From Chloroflexota bacterium (GTDB lineage: Bacteria > Chloroflexota > Anaerolineae > Anaerolineales > Villigracilaceae), in assembly GCA_016191845.1 (NCBI GenBank), contig JACPVF010000011.1, forward strand, positions 124,001 to 188,000: a DNA stretch of 64,000 bases. The letters run 5' to 3'. Below the pieces are notes generated by a model. It saw only the letters and a list, made by a program, of their open reading frames with translations. It ran no database searches and was not told the origin of the DNA. The number at the start of each line of letters is the position of its first letter. Position 1 is the first letter of the stretch. Shown here in pieces: positions 30,785 to 39,721 of the stretch. Position numbers and translations under genes: made by a program.

Positions 30785-33661
30785 ATGACATCCAATTCCA
30801 TCCGCGTCGTGGGCGCGCGCGTCCATAACTTGAAAAATATCACCGTCGAGATCCCCCGTGACAAGCTGGTCGTCATCACCGGGCTCTCGGGTTCGGGCAA
30901 GTCGTCGCTGGCGTTCGACACCATCTTTGCCGAGGGTCAGCGCCGCTACGTGGAGTCGCTCTCGGCGTACGCGCGCCAGTTCATCGGTCAGATGGACAAA
31001 CCCGACGTGGACTACATCGAAGGCCTCTCCCCCGCCGTCTCCATCGACCAGAAATCCACCAGCCACAATCCGCGCTCCACGGTCGGCACCGTGACCGAGA
31101 TCTACGACTACATGCGTCTGCTCTTTGCGCGTGTGGGCATTCCGCATTGCCCCATCTGCGGGCGCGAAGTGGTCAAGCAGTCGGCGCAGGAGATCGTGGA
31201 CGCCGTTGAGAAGCTCGAAGACGGGACCCGACTGCTGGTCCTGGCCCCGTTGGTACGCGGACGCAAGGGCACCTACCAGGCCGTCTTCGAGGAGATCCGC
31301 AAGGCGGGTTTTGCCCGCGCCCGCGTGGATGGGCAGGTCTACAGCCTGGACGACGAGATCAACCTTGACCGTTACAAACAGCACACCATCGAGGCGGTCG
31401 TCGACCGCCTAGTCATCAGCCATCCCGCCGATAAGGAAGAGAAAAAATCCGCTCGCACGCGCCTGACCGACTCGGTCGAGACGGCGCTCAAATTTGGCGA
31501 AGGCTACATCACCATCCACCTGGTGGACAAGGGCGAGGATGCCAGCTTCTCCGAGCACCTCTCCTGCCCCGAGCATGGCATCAGCATCGGCGAGATCGAG
31601 CCGCGCACCTTCTCGTTCAACACGCCGCATGGCGCCTGCCCCGACTGTCAGGGTCTGGGCTCGAAGCTGGAGATCGACCCCGAGCGCATCATCCCCGACC
31701 CCGAGCGTTCCCTGAACGAGGGCGCCATCGCCAGCATGGAATGGAGCGGTCCCAAGGAAGAAGGCGGATACTACTGGCAAAGCCTGGAAGCCGCCGCCCA
31801 CGCCTACAAGATCGACCTGAACAAGCCCGTCCGCGAACTGACCAAGGAACAGATGGACATCATCCTGTACGGCACAGGCGAGCGTCAGATCCAGATGACC
31901 TATCACAACAGCAACGGCAACGAGTTCAAGTTCAGCCGTGCCTTCGAGGGCGTCATCACCAACCTCGAACGCCGCTACCGCGAGACCAACTCCGAGTACA
32001 TTCGCGAGAAGATCAGCGAGTTCATGTCCGACCGCCCGTGCCCGACCTGCAACGGTCAGCGTCTGCGCCCCGAAGCCATCGCCGTGACCGTGGATGACAC
32101 CAACATCATCCAGGCCACTGGCTGGCCCGTCAACAAGACCCTCGAATGGGCGCAGAAACTTTCGAGCAGCAAGTCGCCGCTCAACACGCGCCAGAAGGCC
32201 ATCTCCGAGCGCATTATGAAGGAGATCACCGAACGGCTGGGATTCCTGGTCAATGTGGGCCTGGATTATCTGACCCTCAATCGCTCCGCCGCCACCCTCT
32301 CAGGTGGAGAGGCCCAACGCATCCGCCTGGCGACCCAGGTTGGGTCCCGTTTGGTGGGTGTGCTCTACGTCCTGGACGAGCCATCCATCGGCCTGCATCC
32401 ACGCGACAACACCCGCCTGCTCGAAACCCTCAAGGGACTCCGCAACCTGGGAAACACCGTCCTCGTGGTGGAACACGACGACGAGACCATCCGCGAAGCT
32501 GACTGGATCGTGGACCTCGGGCCTGCGGCGGGCGAACACGGCGGCCGCGTCATCGCCGAGGGCACCCCCAAGGACATTCTGTCCAACCCCAAGTCGCTGA
32601 CGGGCGCCTACCTCTCGGGCCGCAAGAAGGTCGAGATCCCCGAGGAACGCCGCAAAGGAAACGGCAAGACGCTTAAGATCGTCGGCGCGCGCGCCAACAA
32701 CCTCAAGAACATCGACGTGAGCATCCCGCTCGGCAAACTGGTCTGCATCACGGGCGTTAGCGGCTCGGGCAAGTCCACGCTGATGACCGACATCCTGCAC
32801 AACGCATTGGCTGCCAAACTGATGGGCGCGCGCTCCATCCCGGGCGAGCACGAGCGCATCGAAGGCATCGAGCACCTCGACAAGATCATCAACATCGACC
32901 AGTCCCCCATCGGCCGCACACCACGCTCGAACCCAGGCACCTACACAGGCCTGTTCGACGAGATGCGCAACCTGTTCGCCGAACTGCCCGAGAGCAAGGT
33001 GCGCGGCTACAAGCCAGGCCGCTTCTCGTTCAACGTCCACGGCGGACGCTGCGAGGCTTGTCAGGGACAGGGCGAACTGCGCATCGAGATGCAGTTCCTG
33101 CCCGACGTGTACGTGCCCTGTGACGTGTGTCATGGCACACGCTTCAACCGCGAAACCCTGCAGGTCAAGTTCCGCGACCAGTACAGCATCGCCGACGTGC
33201 TCGACATGACCGTTGACCACGCCCTGAACGAGTTCAAGAACTATCCGCGCATGCTGAGCAAACTCAAACTGCTTCAGGAGGTCGGGCTGGGTTACGTCAA
33301 GGTCGGTCAGCCTGCCACCACCCTCTCGGGTGGTGAGGCTCAGCGCGTGAAGCTGGCCAAGGAACTCTCGCGCCGCGCCACGGGACGCACACTCTACGTG
33401 TTGGACGAACCCTCCGTGGGCCTGCATGCTGCCGACGTCCACAAGCTGATCGAGGTGCTGCAGCGCCTGGTCGACACGGGCAACTCGGTTCTGATCATCG
33501 AGCACAACCTCGACATCATCAAGGTCGCCGACTGGATCGTCGACCTGGGCCCCGAAGGCGGTGACCGCGGCGGCGAGTTGATTGCCGAAGGCACACCCGA
33601 ACAGATCGTCAAGGTCAAGAAATCGTATACGGGGCAATTTCTGAAAAGTCACATGAAGTAA
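30785..33661 (+). CDS. uvrA: Excinuclease ABC subunit A
   Basis: UvrA is the damage-sensing ATPase of nucleotide excision repair. The 958-residue length and both ABC modules are typical. The first Walker A is [12 protein letters not shown], with zinc-finger cysteines at CPICGRE and at CPDCQGL..., and the signature [12 protein letters not shown]. The second has [15 protein letters not shown], zinc cysteines [14 protein letters not shown] and CDVCHGTRF, and [12 protein letters not shown] with [10 protein letters not shown]. Identification is certain. It is divergent from the sigma operon. Confidence 0.99.
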   Translation: MTSNSIRVVGARVHNLKNITVEIPRDKLVVITGLSGSGKSSLAFDTIFAEGQRRYVESLSAYARQFIGQMDKPDVDYIEGLSPAVSIDQKSTSHNPRSTVGTVTEIYDYMRLLFARVGIPHCPICGREVVKQSAQEIVDAVEKLEDGTRLLVLAPLVRGRKGTYQAVFEEIRKAGFARARVDGQVYSLDDEINLDRYKQHTIEAVVDRLVISHPADKEEKKSARTRLTDSVETALKFGEGYITIHLVDKGEDASFSEHLSCPEHGISIGEIEPRTFSFNTPHGACPDCQGLGSKLEIDPERIIPDPERSLNEGAIASMEWSGPKEEGGYYWQSLEAAAHAYKIDLNKPVRELTKEQMDIILYGTGERQIQMTYHNSNGNEFKFSRAFEGVITNLERRYRETNSEYIREKISEFMSDRPCPTCNGQRLRPEAIAVTVDDTNIIQATGWPVNKTLEWAQKLSSSKSPLNTRQKAISERIMKEITERLGFLVNVGLDYLTLNRSAATLSGGEAQRIRLATQVGSRLVGVLYVLDEPSIGLHPRDNTRLLETLKGLRNLGNTVLVVEHDDETIREADWIVDLGPAAGEHGGRVIAEGTPKDILSNPKSLTGAYLSGRKKVEIPEERRKGNGKTLKIVGARANNLKNIDVSIPLGKLVCITGVSGSGKSTLMTDILHNALAAKLMGARSIPGEHERIEGIEHLDKIINIDQSPIGRTPRSNPGTYTGLFDEMRNLFAELPESKVRGYKPGRFSFNVHGGRCEACQGQGELRIEMQFLPDVYVPCDVCHGTRFNRETLQVKFRDQYSIADVLDMTVDHALNEFKNYPRMLSKLKLLQEVGLGYVKVGQPATTLSGGEAQRVKLAKELSRRATGRTLYVLDEPSVGLHAADVHKLIEVLQRLVDTGNSVLIIEHNLDIIKVADWIVDLGPEGGDRGGELIAEGTPEQIVKVKKSYTGQFLKSHMK

Positions 33662-33665
33662 GCCA

Positions 33666-33752
33666 GCCCTTGCGAAGGTTGGAACTTAACCGCCTGAAGC
33701 AGAGTCAAGGATTCTGTTCACGCAGGTCGGCGTTCGTTCCACCTTCGCAAGG
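33666..33752. repeat. Structured inverted-repeat element between uvrA and LysM genes
   Basis: Arms CCTTGCGAAGGTTGGAAC (33666-33683) and GTTCCACCTTCGCAAGG (33736-33752) pair over 17 bp with a single bulged T. An inner hairpin CAGAGTC / GATTCTG lies in the loop. Each arm tip (CCTTGCGAAGG) can also fold on itself. The element is noncoding and could be a MITE-like remnant or a folded RNA. Confidence 0.7.
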
Positions 33753-33871
33753 TTTAATAATTGCTTACGCGCAGTTTTCAAACCCTTCCCAAAAAGCCGA
33801 AAAGTTCAGGTAGAATTGTCGCCATGCGTGGGTGGGAAGTTTCCAAACACGCTTTTTGAAAAGGAATGAAC

Positions 33872-34654
33872 ATGAACAAACCTACTTCCGATGTCATCAG
33901 TTCCTATCGAAGGCGCAGGCGGGCCCAGGGTCCGTTTATCATCTACGGGCTGGCAGGCTTGCTCGTGCTGGCGGGCCTGATCATGCTGGTTGTCTGGCTG
34001 ACAGGACCCAGCAAACCCCTGCAGACCCTGTTTGCCACCGACACCCCCACACCAACCATCACCCCGTCGCCGACGAATACCTCCACGCCCACGGCGACCG
34101 CCACTGAGACGTTGACCCCCACCGTCACCTTCACGCCCACCCCTTCCGCGCCGTTCGAGTATACGGTGCAGGAAGGCGAGTACTTGGCCGTAATCGTGGA
34201 AAAGTTCGGGCTGGGCGACAATGGCGTGGCCCTGATCATATTGCTCAACCCGTACAGCAGTGAAGGTGCCAGTTACAGCATCGATCCTGCCACACAGATC
34301 GTGTATCCGGGCCAGAAGATCTGGCTGCCCAACCCGGGCATGCCCCTGCCCTCCGCCACCCCCATCCCCGCCGACCTGCCGCGCGGCACCAAGGTCGATT
34401 ACTACGTCCAGGCAGGCGACACCATTGCGCTCATCGCGGCCAAGTTCAACAGCACCTCCGATGAGATCGTCAAGGCCAACAACCTTCAGGACGTGAACAC
34501 CATTTACGTCGGGCAGAAACTGGTCATCCCGGTCAATATGGTAACGGCCACCGCCACCCGCCCACCGACCAGCACCCCCGTCACACCGGGCACGCCCCTC
34601 CCGACCGTCACCTCGGTCTTCACGGTCACGCCTTCCGCTACGACCCAGCCCTGA
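33872..34654 (+). CDS. Membrane-anchored protein with two LysM-type domains
   Basis: The 260-residue protein has a short basic cytoplasmic start (SYRRRRRAQ), one membrane helix (IYGLAGLLVLAGLIMLVVWL) and a Thr/Pro-rich linker. Two LysM-like domains follow: FEYTVQEGEYLAVIVEKFGL to about KIWLPNP, and DYYVQAGDTIALIAAKFN to KLVIPVN. A Thr/Pro-rich tail ends the protein. LysM domains bind peptidoglycan or related glycans, so it probably connects membrane and wall or glycan layer. The second ATG (33872) is chosen because it lies six bases after AAAGGA; the first abuts the site. Confidence 0.88.
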   Translation: MNKPTSDVISSYRRRRRAQGPFIIYGLAGLLVLAGLIMLVVWLTGPSKPLQTLFATDTPTPTITPSPTNTSTPTATATETLTPTVTFTPTPSAPFEYTVQEGEYLAVIVEKFGLGDNGVALIILLNPYSSEGASYSIDPATQIVYPGQKIWLPNPGMPLPSATPIPADLPRGTKVDYYVQAGDTIALIAAKFNSTSDEIVKANNLQDVNTIYVGQKLVIPVNMVTATATRPPTSTPVTPGTPLPTVTSVFTVTPSATTQP

Positions 34655-34671
34655 CCTTCAATTGCTTCCAC

Positions 34672-34706
34672 GCCCCCGGGTTTCGACAAACTCGGGGGCT
34701 TTTTTC
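34672..34706 (+). terminator. Terminator after LysM gene
   Basis: A stem GCCCCCG / CGGGGGC, extended by GTTT / AAAC pairs, is followed by seven Ts. Confidence 0.9.
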
Positions 34707-34782
34707 TGGACAAAAACAAGCCTGTCAAGTAAAATAGCAAGTCGCTATCAAGAAATAGAACGAATCTTTTTGGAGGAAGACC

Positions 34783-35055
34783 TTGGCTAACATCAAGTCT
34801 CAAATCAAACGCAACCGCCAGAACGAGAAGAAGCGCCTGCGCAACCGCGTCGGCCGCGGCTCCGCTCGTACAGCGGTTAACCAGGCTCGCACCGCAATGG
34901 AAGACGGCGCGCCCGAATCCAAGGAAGCCGTGTTGAAGGCCATCAGCGCCCTCGACAAGGCTGCGGAAAAAGGCGTGATCCACAAGAATAATGCCGCCCG
35001 TCGCAAGAGCCGCCTGGTGAAGCAACTCGCTTCCATGGCGAAAAAGAGCGAGTAA
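34783..35055 (+). CDS. rpsT: 30S ribosomal protein S20
   Basis: S20 binds 16S rRNA early in small-subunit assembly. The 90-residue protein has the typical ANIKSQIKRNRQNEKKRLRN start and the basic ending IHKNNAARRKSRLVKQLA. The start codon is TTG at 34783, eight bases or less after a strong GGAGG; no ATG could replace it. S20 genes are known to use weak start codons linked to autoregulation. Own terminator follows. Confidence 0.97.
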   Translation: MANIKSQIKRNRQNEKKRLRNRVGRGSARTAVNQARTAMEDGAPESKEAVLKAISALDKAAEKGVIHKNNAARRKSRLVKQLASMAKKSE

Positions 35056-35074
35056 TCCTCTTTTGAACCCATAG

Positions 35075-35099
35075 CGGGAGTCGAGAGACTCCCGTTTTT
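35075..35099 (+). terminator. Terminator of rpsT
   Basis: An 8-bp stem CGGGAGTC / GACTCCCG with GAGA loop and T5. Confidence 0.92.
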
Positions 35100-35108
35100 G
35101 TTACCTGA

Positions 35109-35114
35109 TATAAT
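35109..35114 (+). promoter_or_regulatory. -10 box of argS
   Basis: TATAAT is 12 bases before the argS ATG. No SD site is visible in TTTCATCCGACC, so the mRNA is probably leaderless or nearly so. Confidence 0.5.
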
Positions 35115-35126
35115 TTTCATCCGACC

Positions 35127-36932
35127 ATGTTCAACGACATTCAGCAAACCATCGAAGACAAGATCAAAGCCTGGAGTGCCGCCAATGACATCCCACTGGC
35201 GCCGCTCAAGTGGACCTCCATCCCCTTCTCGGGTGAATGGGGTGTGTCCACTTCGTTCTTTCAGACCGCGGCGGATGAGGCACGTGCAGGCAAAAGCACG
35301 GGCAAACCCGTCCCGCAGCGAGCGCAGGAGTTGGCCGAACAGGTCAAGGTCCAGATGGGAAGTGTGGAGGGTATCAGCCACGTCGAGGCAGTCAAGGGCT
35401 ATCTGAACGTCTACTTCGAGACAGGCGCTTATGCCCGTCGCGTGGTGGATACGGTCCTGGCTTCGGGCGCGGACTTTGGGCGTGGTCCCGCTAAAGGGGA
35501 ACGCGTCATGGTTGAGTATGCCCAGCCGAACACGCATCACTCCTTTCACATCGGGCATTATCGCAACACCATCCTGGGCGAGGTGCTGGCGCGCCTGACA
35601 GAATTTGCAGGCTACGCCACCGTCCGCGCATCCTATCCCGGTGACTTGGGGCTGGGCGTCATCACTGTTCTGTGGGCCTATGATAAATTTTATAAAGGAC
35701 AGGAACCCGCTGGCGTGCATGAGCGTGGCCAATGGCTGTTGAAGATCTACGCCGAAGCCACCGCGCTGCTCAAAGAGAAAGAAAACGAAACGCCAGAAGA
35801 AAAATCCCAGCGCGAACAATATGAGGCCGAACGTCGCGAACTATATCGCAAATGGGATGCGGGCGATCCTTACGTGCGCGAGTTATGGCGCGTGACACGC
35901 GAATGGAGCCTGGAGGAATTACGCGACATCCTCAACACGATGGACGTGAAGATGGATGTCTGGTTCTACGAAAGCGAAGTGGACGAGCCCTCCAAGACCA
36001 TCGTAGATGAGTTGATCGCCAGAGACATTGCCACGGATGAGCGCTCCACTGGCGGCCCTGTGATCGTCAAGATCGACGAGAAGCTGGGGTTGGCGAAGGA
36101 AAAATACCGCACAGCTGTCATCCTGCGCAGCGATGGTACAACGTTGTACCTGACGAAGGACCTGGCGCTGGCCAAGGTCAAGTTCGAGCAATATCATGTC
36201 GACCGCTCGATCTACGTGGTGGATTTCCGCCAGAGCCTGCACTTCCAGCAGGCCTTCAAGATTCTGGAAATGTGGGGCTTCCCGCAGGCGGCCAAGTGCC
36301 ATCACCTCTCCTACGGCTACGTGACACTGCCCGAAGGCGCGATGTCGGCGCGGCGTGGACAGGTGGTGCTCTTCAAGGATGTGGTCGATGAGGCCATCAA
36401 GCGCGTGCTGGCCGTCGAGTCGGAAAAAGCGCCAGACATGACAGAAGCTCAGCGGCAAACCGTTGCCAAAGAGATCGGTCTGGGCGCGCTGGCCTACTCA
36501 ATGCTGGCGGTCGACAACAACAAGGATATCGTCTTCGACATGAACGAGGCGCTCTCCTTCGATGGTCGCACAGGACCATACATTCAGAATGCACACGTGC
36601 GTGCCAACTCGATCCTCAAGAAGGTCAACGGACAAATCCCAAATGCGACCTTCCAGCATAGCATGGACAAGCATGAGGTCGAACTGATCGAGCAGATCTC
36701 CAGGTTCCCCGCCGTGGTGGAACAGGCCGCCAATGAATATCGGCCGATGGTCATGGCCATGTACGCCTACGACCTGGCCAACACCTTCCACTCGTTCTAT
36801 CATGCGGTGCCCGTCATGCAGACGGAGAACGAGGAAGCCCGCAATGTCCGCCTACGGCTGGTGGCGGCCGCCAAGCAGACCATTGCCAACGCGTTACGAT
36901 TGCTCGACATCCATGCGCCCGATGTAATGTAG
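35127..36932 (+). CDS. argS: Arginyl-tRNA synthetase
   Basis: The 601-residue class I synthetase charges tRNA-Arg. The N-terminal domain of about 110 residues is followed by the catalytic core with VEYAQPNTHHSFHIGHYRN (HIGH motif) and the degenerate KMSKS-like loop EGAMSARRGQ, as is usual for ArgRS. The ending SFYHAVPVMQTENEEARNVRLRLVAAAKQTIANALRLLDI is the DALR anticodon-binding region. It is a one-gene unit with a TATAAT box just upstream and a strong terminator. Confidence 0.97.
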   Translation: MFNDIQQTIEDKIKAWSAANDIPLAPLKWTSIPFSGEWGVSTSFFQTAADEARAGKSTGKPVPQRAQELAEQVKVQMGSVEGISHVEAVKGYLNVYFETGAYARRVVDTVLASGADFGRGPAKGERVMVEYAQPNTHHSFHIGHYRNTILGEVLARLTEFAGYATVRASYPGDLGLGVITVLWAYDKFYKGQEPAGVHERGQWLLKIYAEATALLKEKENETPEEKSQREQYEAERRELYRKWDAGDPYVRELWRVTREWSLEELRDILNTMDVKMDVWFYESEVDEPSKTIVDELIARDIATDERSTGGPVIVKIDEKLGLAKEKYRTAVILRSDGTTLYLTKDLALAKVKFEQYHVDRSIYVVDFRQSLHFQQAFKILEMWGFPQAAKCHHLSYGYVTLPEGAMSARRGQVVLFKDVVDEAIKRVLAVESEKAPDMTEAQRQTVAKEIGLGALAYSMLAVDNNKDIVFDMNEALSFDGRTGPYIQNAHVRANSILKKVNGQIPNATFQHSMDKHEVELIEQISRFPAVVEQAANEYRPMVMAMYAYDLANTFHSFYHAVPVMQTENEEARNVRLRLVAAAKQTIANALRLLDIHAPDVM

Positions 36933-36970
36933 AAAACAGGCTAAACGTACCTTTACGTTTAGCCTGTTTT
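36933..36970 (+). terminator. Terminator of argS
   Basis: A perfect 17-bp stem (AAAACAGGCTAAACGTA and complement) with CCTT loop, then ATTTTT. Confidence 0.93.
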
Positions 36971-36990
36971 ATTTTTAGAATTAAAGTTGA

Positions 36991-37078
36991 TGTCGCTGCG
37001 AGCCCGAGCGTAGCGAGAGGCGAAGCAGCCTCCCAATTCCATGAGATTGCTTCGTCGCTATCGCTCCTCGCAATGACA
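36991..37078. repeat. Dispersed palindromic element of the GTCATTGCGAG type
   Basis: An 88-bp element has ends TGTCGCTGCGAG and CTCGCAATGACA (10 of 12 bases complementary) and inner arms CGAAGCAGCCTC / GAGATTGCTTCG and GAGCGTAGCGA / TCGCTATCGCTC. It folds into one long hairpin. The sequence style (TCATTGCGAGGAGC...GAAGCAATCTC) is that of a noncoding repeat seen in many unrelated bacterial genomes. No ORF is inside. The rest of the 36971-37190 interval shows no gene. Confidence 0.75.
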
Positions 37079-37190
37079 TAGCAAAAATTGTGAATCATGT
37101 CCTCTGGGTAAAAACGAAGAGGCTCAAAACCCAACGTCGGGCATCTTCGGACACTGTCCTCAGAGCGGCATTTCAAAATAGGAGAAACCT

Positions 37191-38513
37191 ATGCCTATCA
37201 AAACCATCATCATGGGCGCCGCGGGGCGCGACTTCCACAACTTCAACACCTATTTCCGCGACAACGCGGATTACGAGGTTGTGGCCTTTACTGCGACGCA
37301 GATCCCCGACATCGAAGGCCGCCGGTACCCGAAGCAACTGGCAGGGTCGCTGTACCCCAAGGGCATCCCGATCCGCGCGGAAGAGGAACTGCCCGAGCTG
37401 ATCAAGAAGCACGGCGTGGAACAGGTCGTCTTCGCCTATAGCGATGTCCCGCACGAGGTCGTGATGCACAAGGCCAGCCTGGTCAACGCCCTGGGCGCAG
37501 ACTTCCGCCTGATGGGCACGAAGTATACCCAGGTCAAGTCGACCAAGCCCGTTGTGTCGGTGTGTGCTGTTCGCACGGGATCAGGCAAAAGTCAGACCAC
37601 CCGCCGCGTGTCGCTCATCCTGCGCGGCATGGGCTACAAGGTCGCGGCCATCCGCCACCCGATGCCCTACGGAGACCTGGTCAAACAGGAAGTTCAGCGC
37701 TTCGCCACCTATGCCGACCTCGACAAACATGAATGCACCATCGAGGAGCGCGAGGAATACGAGCCGCACATCGACAACGGCGTGATCGTCTATGCGGGCG
37801 TGGATTATGAGAAAATCCTGCGCGCAGCCGAGCAGGAAGTGGACATTATCCTGTGGGACGGCGGCAACAACGACTTCCCCTTCTACGTCCCCGACCTGCA
37901 GATCGTGGTTGCCGACCCGCACCGCCCAGGCCACGAGGTTGCCTACCATCCTGGCGAGACCAATGTTCGCGCCGCCGATGTTTTCGTCATCAACAAGGTT
38001 GATACCGCTGATCCGAACGCGGTCATCGCCGTGCGCGAGAACCTGCGCAAGCTGAACCCGAAGGCTATCGTCATCGAAGGCGCCTCCCCGCTCTTCGTAG
38101 ACGATCCTGCCGCCATCCAGGGCAAGCGCGTACTGGTGGTCGAAGATGGCCCAACTCTGACCCATGGTGAGATGGCCTACGGCGCCGGCTACGTCGCCGC
38201 CCGCCGCTTCGGCGCCGCCGAGATCGTGGATCCGCGCCCGTTCGCGGTCAAGTCCATTGCAGCCACGTACAAGAAGTACCCCAAGACGGGCCCCATCCTT
38301 CCCGCCATGGGCTACGGCGAAGCGCAGATGAAGGACCTCGAAGCCACCATCAACAAGTCCGATGTGGACATGGTCATCGTCGGCACGCCCATCGATCTGA
38401 CGCGCGTCATCAAGATCCGTAAGCCGTATCAGCGCGTACGCTATGAGTTGCAGGAGATCGGCCAGCCGACCTTGGAAGACATCCTCAAGAAGAAATTCGG
38501 CAAAAAGAAATAA
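37191..38513 (+). CDS. Cyclic 2,3-diphosphoglycerate synthetase-like P-loop protein
   Basis: The 440-residue protein has an N-terminal Rossmann-like part (IIMGAAGRDFHNFNTYFRDN) and a P-loop domain with GSGKSQ at residues 130-135. The motifs DIILWDGGNNDFPFYVPDL, VFVINKVDTAD and LTHGEMAYGAG follow. This layout matches the cyclic 2,3-diphosphoglycerate synthetase family, which in methanogens closes 2,3-DPG to the thermoprotective solute cDPG with ATP. Bacterial homologues are common but mostly untested. The 23-base leader has AGGAGAAA. A terminator follows, so it stands alone. Confidence 0.85.
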   Translation: MPIKTIIMGAAGRDFHNFNTYFRDNADYEVVAFTATQIPDIEGRRYPKQLAGSLYPKGIPIRAEEELPELIKKHGVEQVVFAYSDVPHEVVMHKASLVNALGADFRLMGTKYTQVKSTKPVVSVCAVRTGSGKSQTTRRVSLILRGMGYKVAAIRHPMPYGDLVKQEVQRFATYADLDKHECTIEEREEYEPHIDNGVIVYAGVDYEKILRAAEQEVDIILWDGGNNDFPFYVPDLQIVVADPHRPGHEVAYHPGETNVRAADVFVINKVDTADPNAVIAVRENLRKLNPKAIVIEGASPLFVDDPAAIQGKRVLVVEDGPTLTHGEMAYGAGYVAARRFGAAEIVDPRPFAVKSIAATYKKYPKTGPILPAMGYGEAQMKDLEATINKSDVDMVIVGTPIDLTRVIKIRKPYQRVRYELQEIGQPTLEDILKKKFGKKK

Positions 38514-38529
38514 CCACCTTCGATCTGAG

Positions 38530-38559
38530 AGTCGGACGGAGTTTCCGTCCGACTTTTTT
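38530..38559 (+). terminator. Terminator after cDPG synthetase-like gene
   Basis: An 11-bp stem AGTCGGACGGA / TCCGTCCGACT with GTT loop and T6. Confidence 0.92.
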
Positions 38560-38581
38560 CATCGGAAATCCACTAAAATGC

Positions 38582-38610
38582 TTGACGCCCTCGCAGGTGG
38601 ATGATACAAT
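38582..38610 (+). promoter_or_regulatory. Promoter of tRNA-Glu
   Basis: TTGACG (38582-38587) and TACAAT (38605-38610) are spaced by 17 bp, and the tRNA begins 19 bases after the -10 box. Confidence 0.85.
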
Positions 38611-38628
38611 CCGCCCGCTTAAAAAAAC

Positions 38629-38701
38629 GCCTCCATCGTCTAGAGGCCCAGGACGCAACCCTTTCAAGGTTAAGACCGGAGTTCGAATCTCCGTGGAGGC
38701 A
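38629..38701 (+). tRNA. tRNA-Glu (anticodon TTC)
   Basis: The 73-base gene folds as a cloverleaf: acceptor GCCTCCA / TGGAGGC with discriminator A, D-arm with TAGAGGCCCAGG, anticodon loop CTTTCAA (TTC), and T-arm CGGAG-TTCGAAT-CTCCG. The anticodon stem CAACC / GGTTA has a C-A mismatch at its first pair (27-43). The CCA end is not encoded. It has its own promoter and terminator. Confidence 0.95.
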
Positions 38702-38706
38702 CTGGG

Positions 38707-38730
38707 AAAAGCCGCTTGCGCGGCTTTTTT
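38707..38730 (+). terminator. Terminator of tRNA-Glu
   Basis: Stem AAAAGCCGC / GCGGCTTTT with TTGC loop and T6. Confidence 0.9.
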
Positions 38731-38844
38731 GTTTAAGGCCTTATCCTTTGGCATGCAGTGTGGGGTCAGTTGAGCGAATTGACATCCGTTAGGGTGGGCA
38801 GGCATGATTTATGCAAGACACGCTGCCTGAACAAGAATTCCTCT

Positions 38845-39231
38845 CTACACTTCCTGTCTTGAGGTCTCTTCGTTGAGCCATGCGATTGCGGCACGCTCAT
38901 CGCGAAATACCCGCACGTTGTACCCTGCATTCATTACCGCCGTTTCTACAAAATCGTGAGTTGTATCAGCAGGATCGACCAGAATAGCAGACCGCACACC
39001 TCTTTGAAGTTTTAGGCCTTTCATGTCTTGATTCGCATATTTATAGTTCTGATTGACACTGGAAACGTTGGGTGCTTCACGCACATCAGTTAGAAACCGC
39101 TTGATATTTTTGGCATGACTTAAATTGTCCATTTCCCTCGCAAACTCTTGCGCAATTTCGACAGTCATCGGGCCAATTACCCGACAGATTATGTAATTTC
39201 CATTTTCTGAAATGGCGATGGTGTAACTCAT
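38845..39231 (-). CDS. SpoIIAA/STAS-like protein
   Basis: The 128-residue protein alternates strands and helices: MSYTIAISENGNYIICRVIG, IAQEFAREMDNLS, IKRFLTDVREA, RSAILVDPADTT and ending with AIAWLNEE. This is the fold of the SpoIIAA-like/STAS family (PF11964 type), common in Anaerolineae and of unknown role. AAGGGAG lies six bases before the ATG at 39231; a GTG five codons earlier is less likely. The gene is clearly richer in A and T than its neighbours and lies just after tRNA-Glu, which fits acquired DNA, though no attachment-site repeat was found. Confidence 0.75.
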   Translation of the reverse strand: MSYTIAISENGNYIICRVIGPMTVEIAQEFAREMDNLSHAKNIKRFLTDVREAPNVSSVNQNYKYANQDMKGLKLQRGVRSAILVDPADTTHDFVETAVMNAGYNVRVFRDERAAIAWLNEETSRQEV

Positions 39232-39246
39232 ATCTGCTCCCTTCAC

Positions 39247-39660
39247 ACGAAAAGATTAATTATAGTGATGGAGTAAATGATAAGTACTTGTTCAGCCCTA
39301 TCTCGTACAATCTCTAGGGTCTCCGCCGGTAAACAGCACGAAAAGAATTTACTGGTTCCAAAGATGGATACAGGAACTGCCAACTATATTTCTGAAATAT
39401 TCCTGCCATCTGAATCTAAATATTGCATAGATTATAAGTCGATTCCCGACGGAGTACAACAAAAGAACAAAGTCATTCCCTATTTAGCATAAGCTTCAAG
39501 ATCTACGCCTCATAATCAATAATCCCTATAACACGCCTGACCGCTTTCGGCTGGCGCCTGGAAAACGGAAACAGGCTCGGGGTCCCGGGAAAAGGGAATC
39601 CCCCCATTCAAAATAAAGGCCTAATCCCGTATAATAAATTTCAGCAATTTACGGTGTTCT
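39247..39660. other. AT-rich interval without a supportable gene
   Basis: Only a short ORF without ribosome site or family resemblance occurs here. Near 39541-39600 there is a GC-rich island with a hairpin (GCCTG / CAGGC at 39556-39576) that could be a structured RNA or terminator. The GGDEF promoter begins at its right edge. Confidence 0.5.
39607..39635 (+). promoter_or_regulatory. Promoter of the GGDEF gene
   Basis: TTCAAA (39607-39612) and TATAAT (39630-39635) are spaced by 17 bp. The mRNA leader would be about 75 bases and includes a short upstream ORF. Confidence 0.65.
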
Positions 39661-39661
39661 T

Positions 39662-39721
39662 ATGTCTATATTCAGTCAAATGCCCATGACAACCGACTAC
39701 CGCTCACAGGATCATCTATGA
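39662..39721 (+). CDS. Possible 19-codon upstream ORF overlapping the GGDEF start
   Basis: An ATG at 39662 opens a 19-codon frame (MSIFSQMPMTTDYRSQDHL) whose TGA overlaps the ATG of the GGDEF gene (ATGA). Translation of this peptide could couple to the downstream start. It has no clear ribosome site, so it may be fortuitous. Confidence 0.3.
   Translation: MSIFSQMPMTTDYRSQDHL

Noticed and set aside
32300-33652. 450-codon open frame opposite uvrA
   Set aside because: It lies fully within uvrA, whose ABC motifs are intact. No start signal or family resemblance.
39277-39492. 71-codon ORF in the AT-rich interval
   Set aside because: No ribosome site, no family resemblance, mixed composition; likely random.
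39520-39717. A c-di-GMP riboswitch before the GGDEF gene
   Set aside because: The GC-rich island at 39541-39600 does not show the conserved GEMM-I core I know, and the best promoter lies downstream of it.
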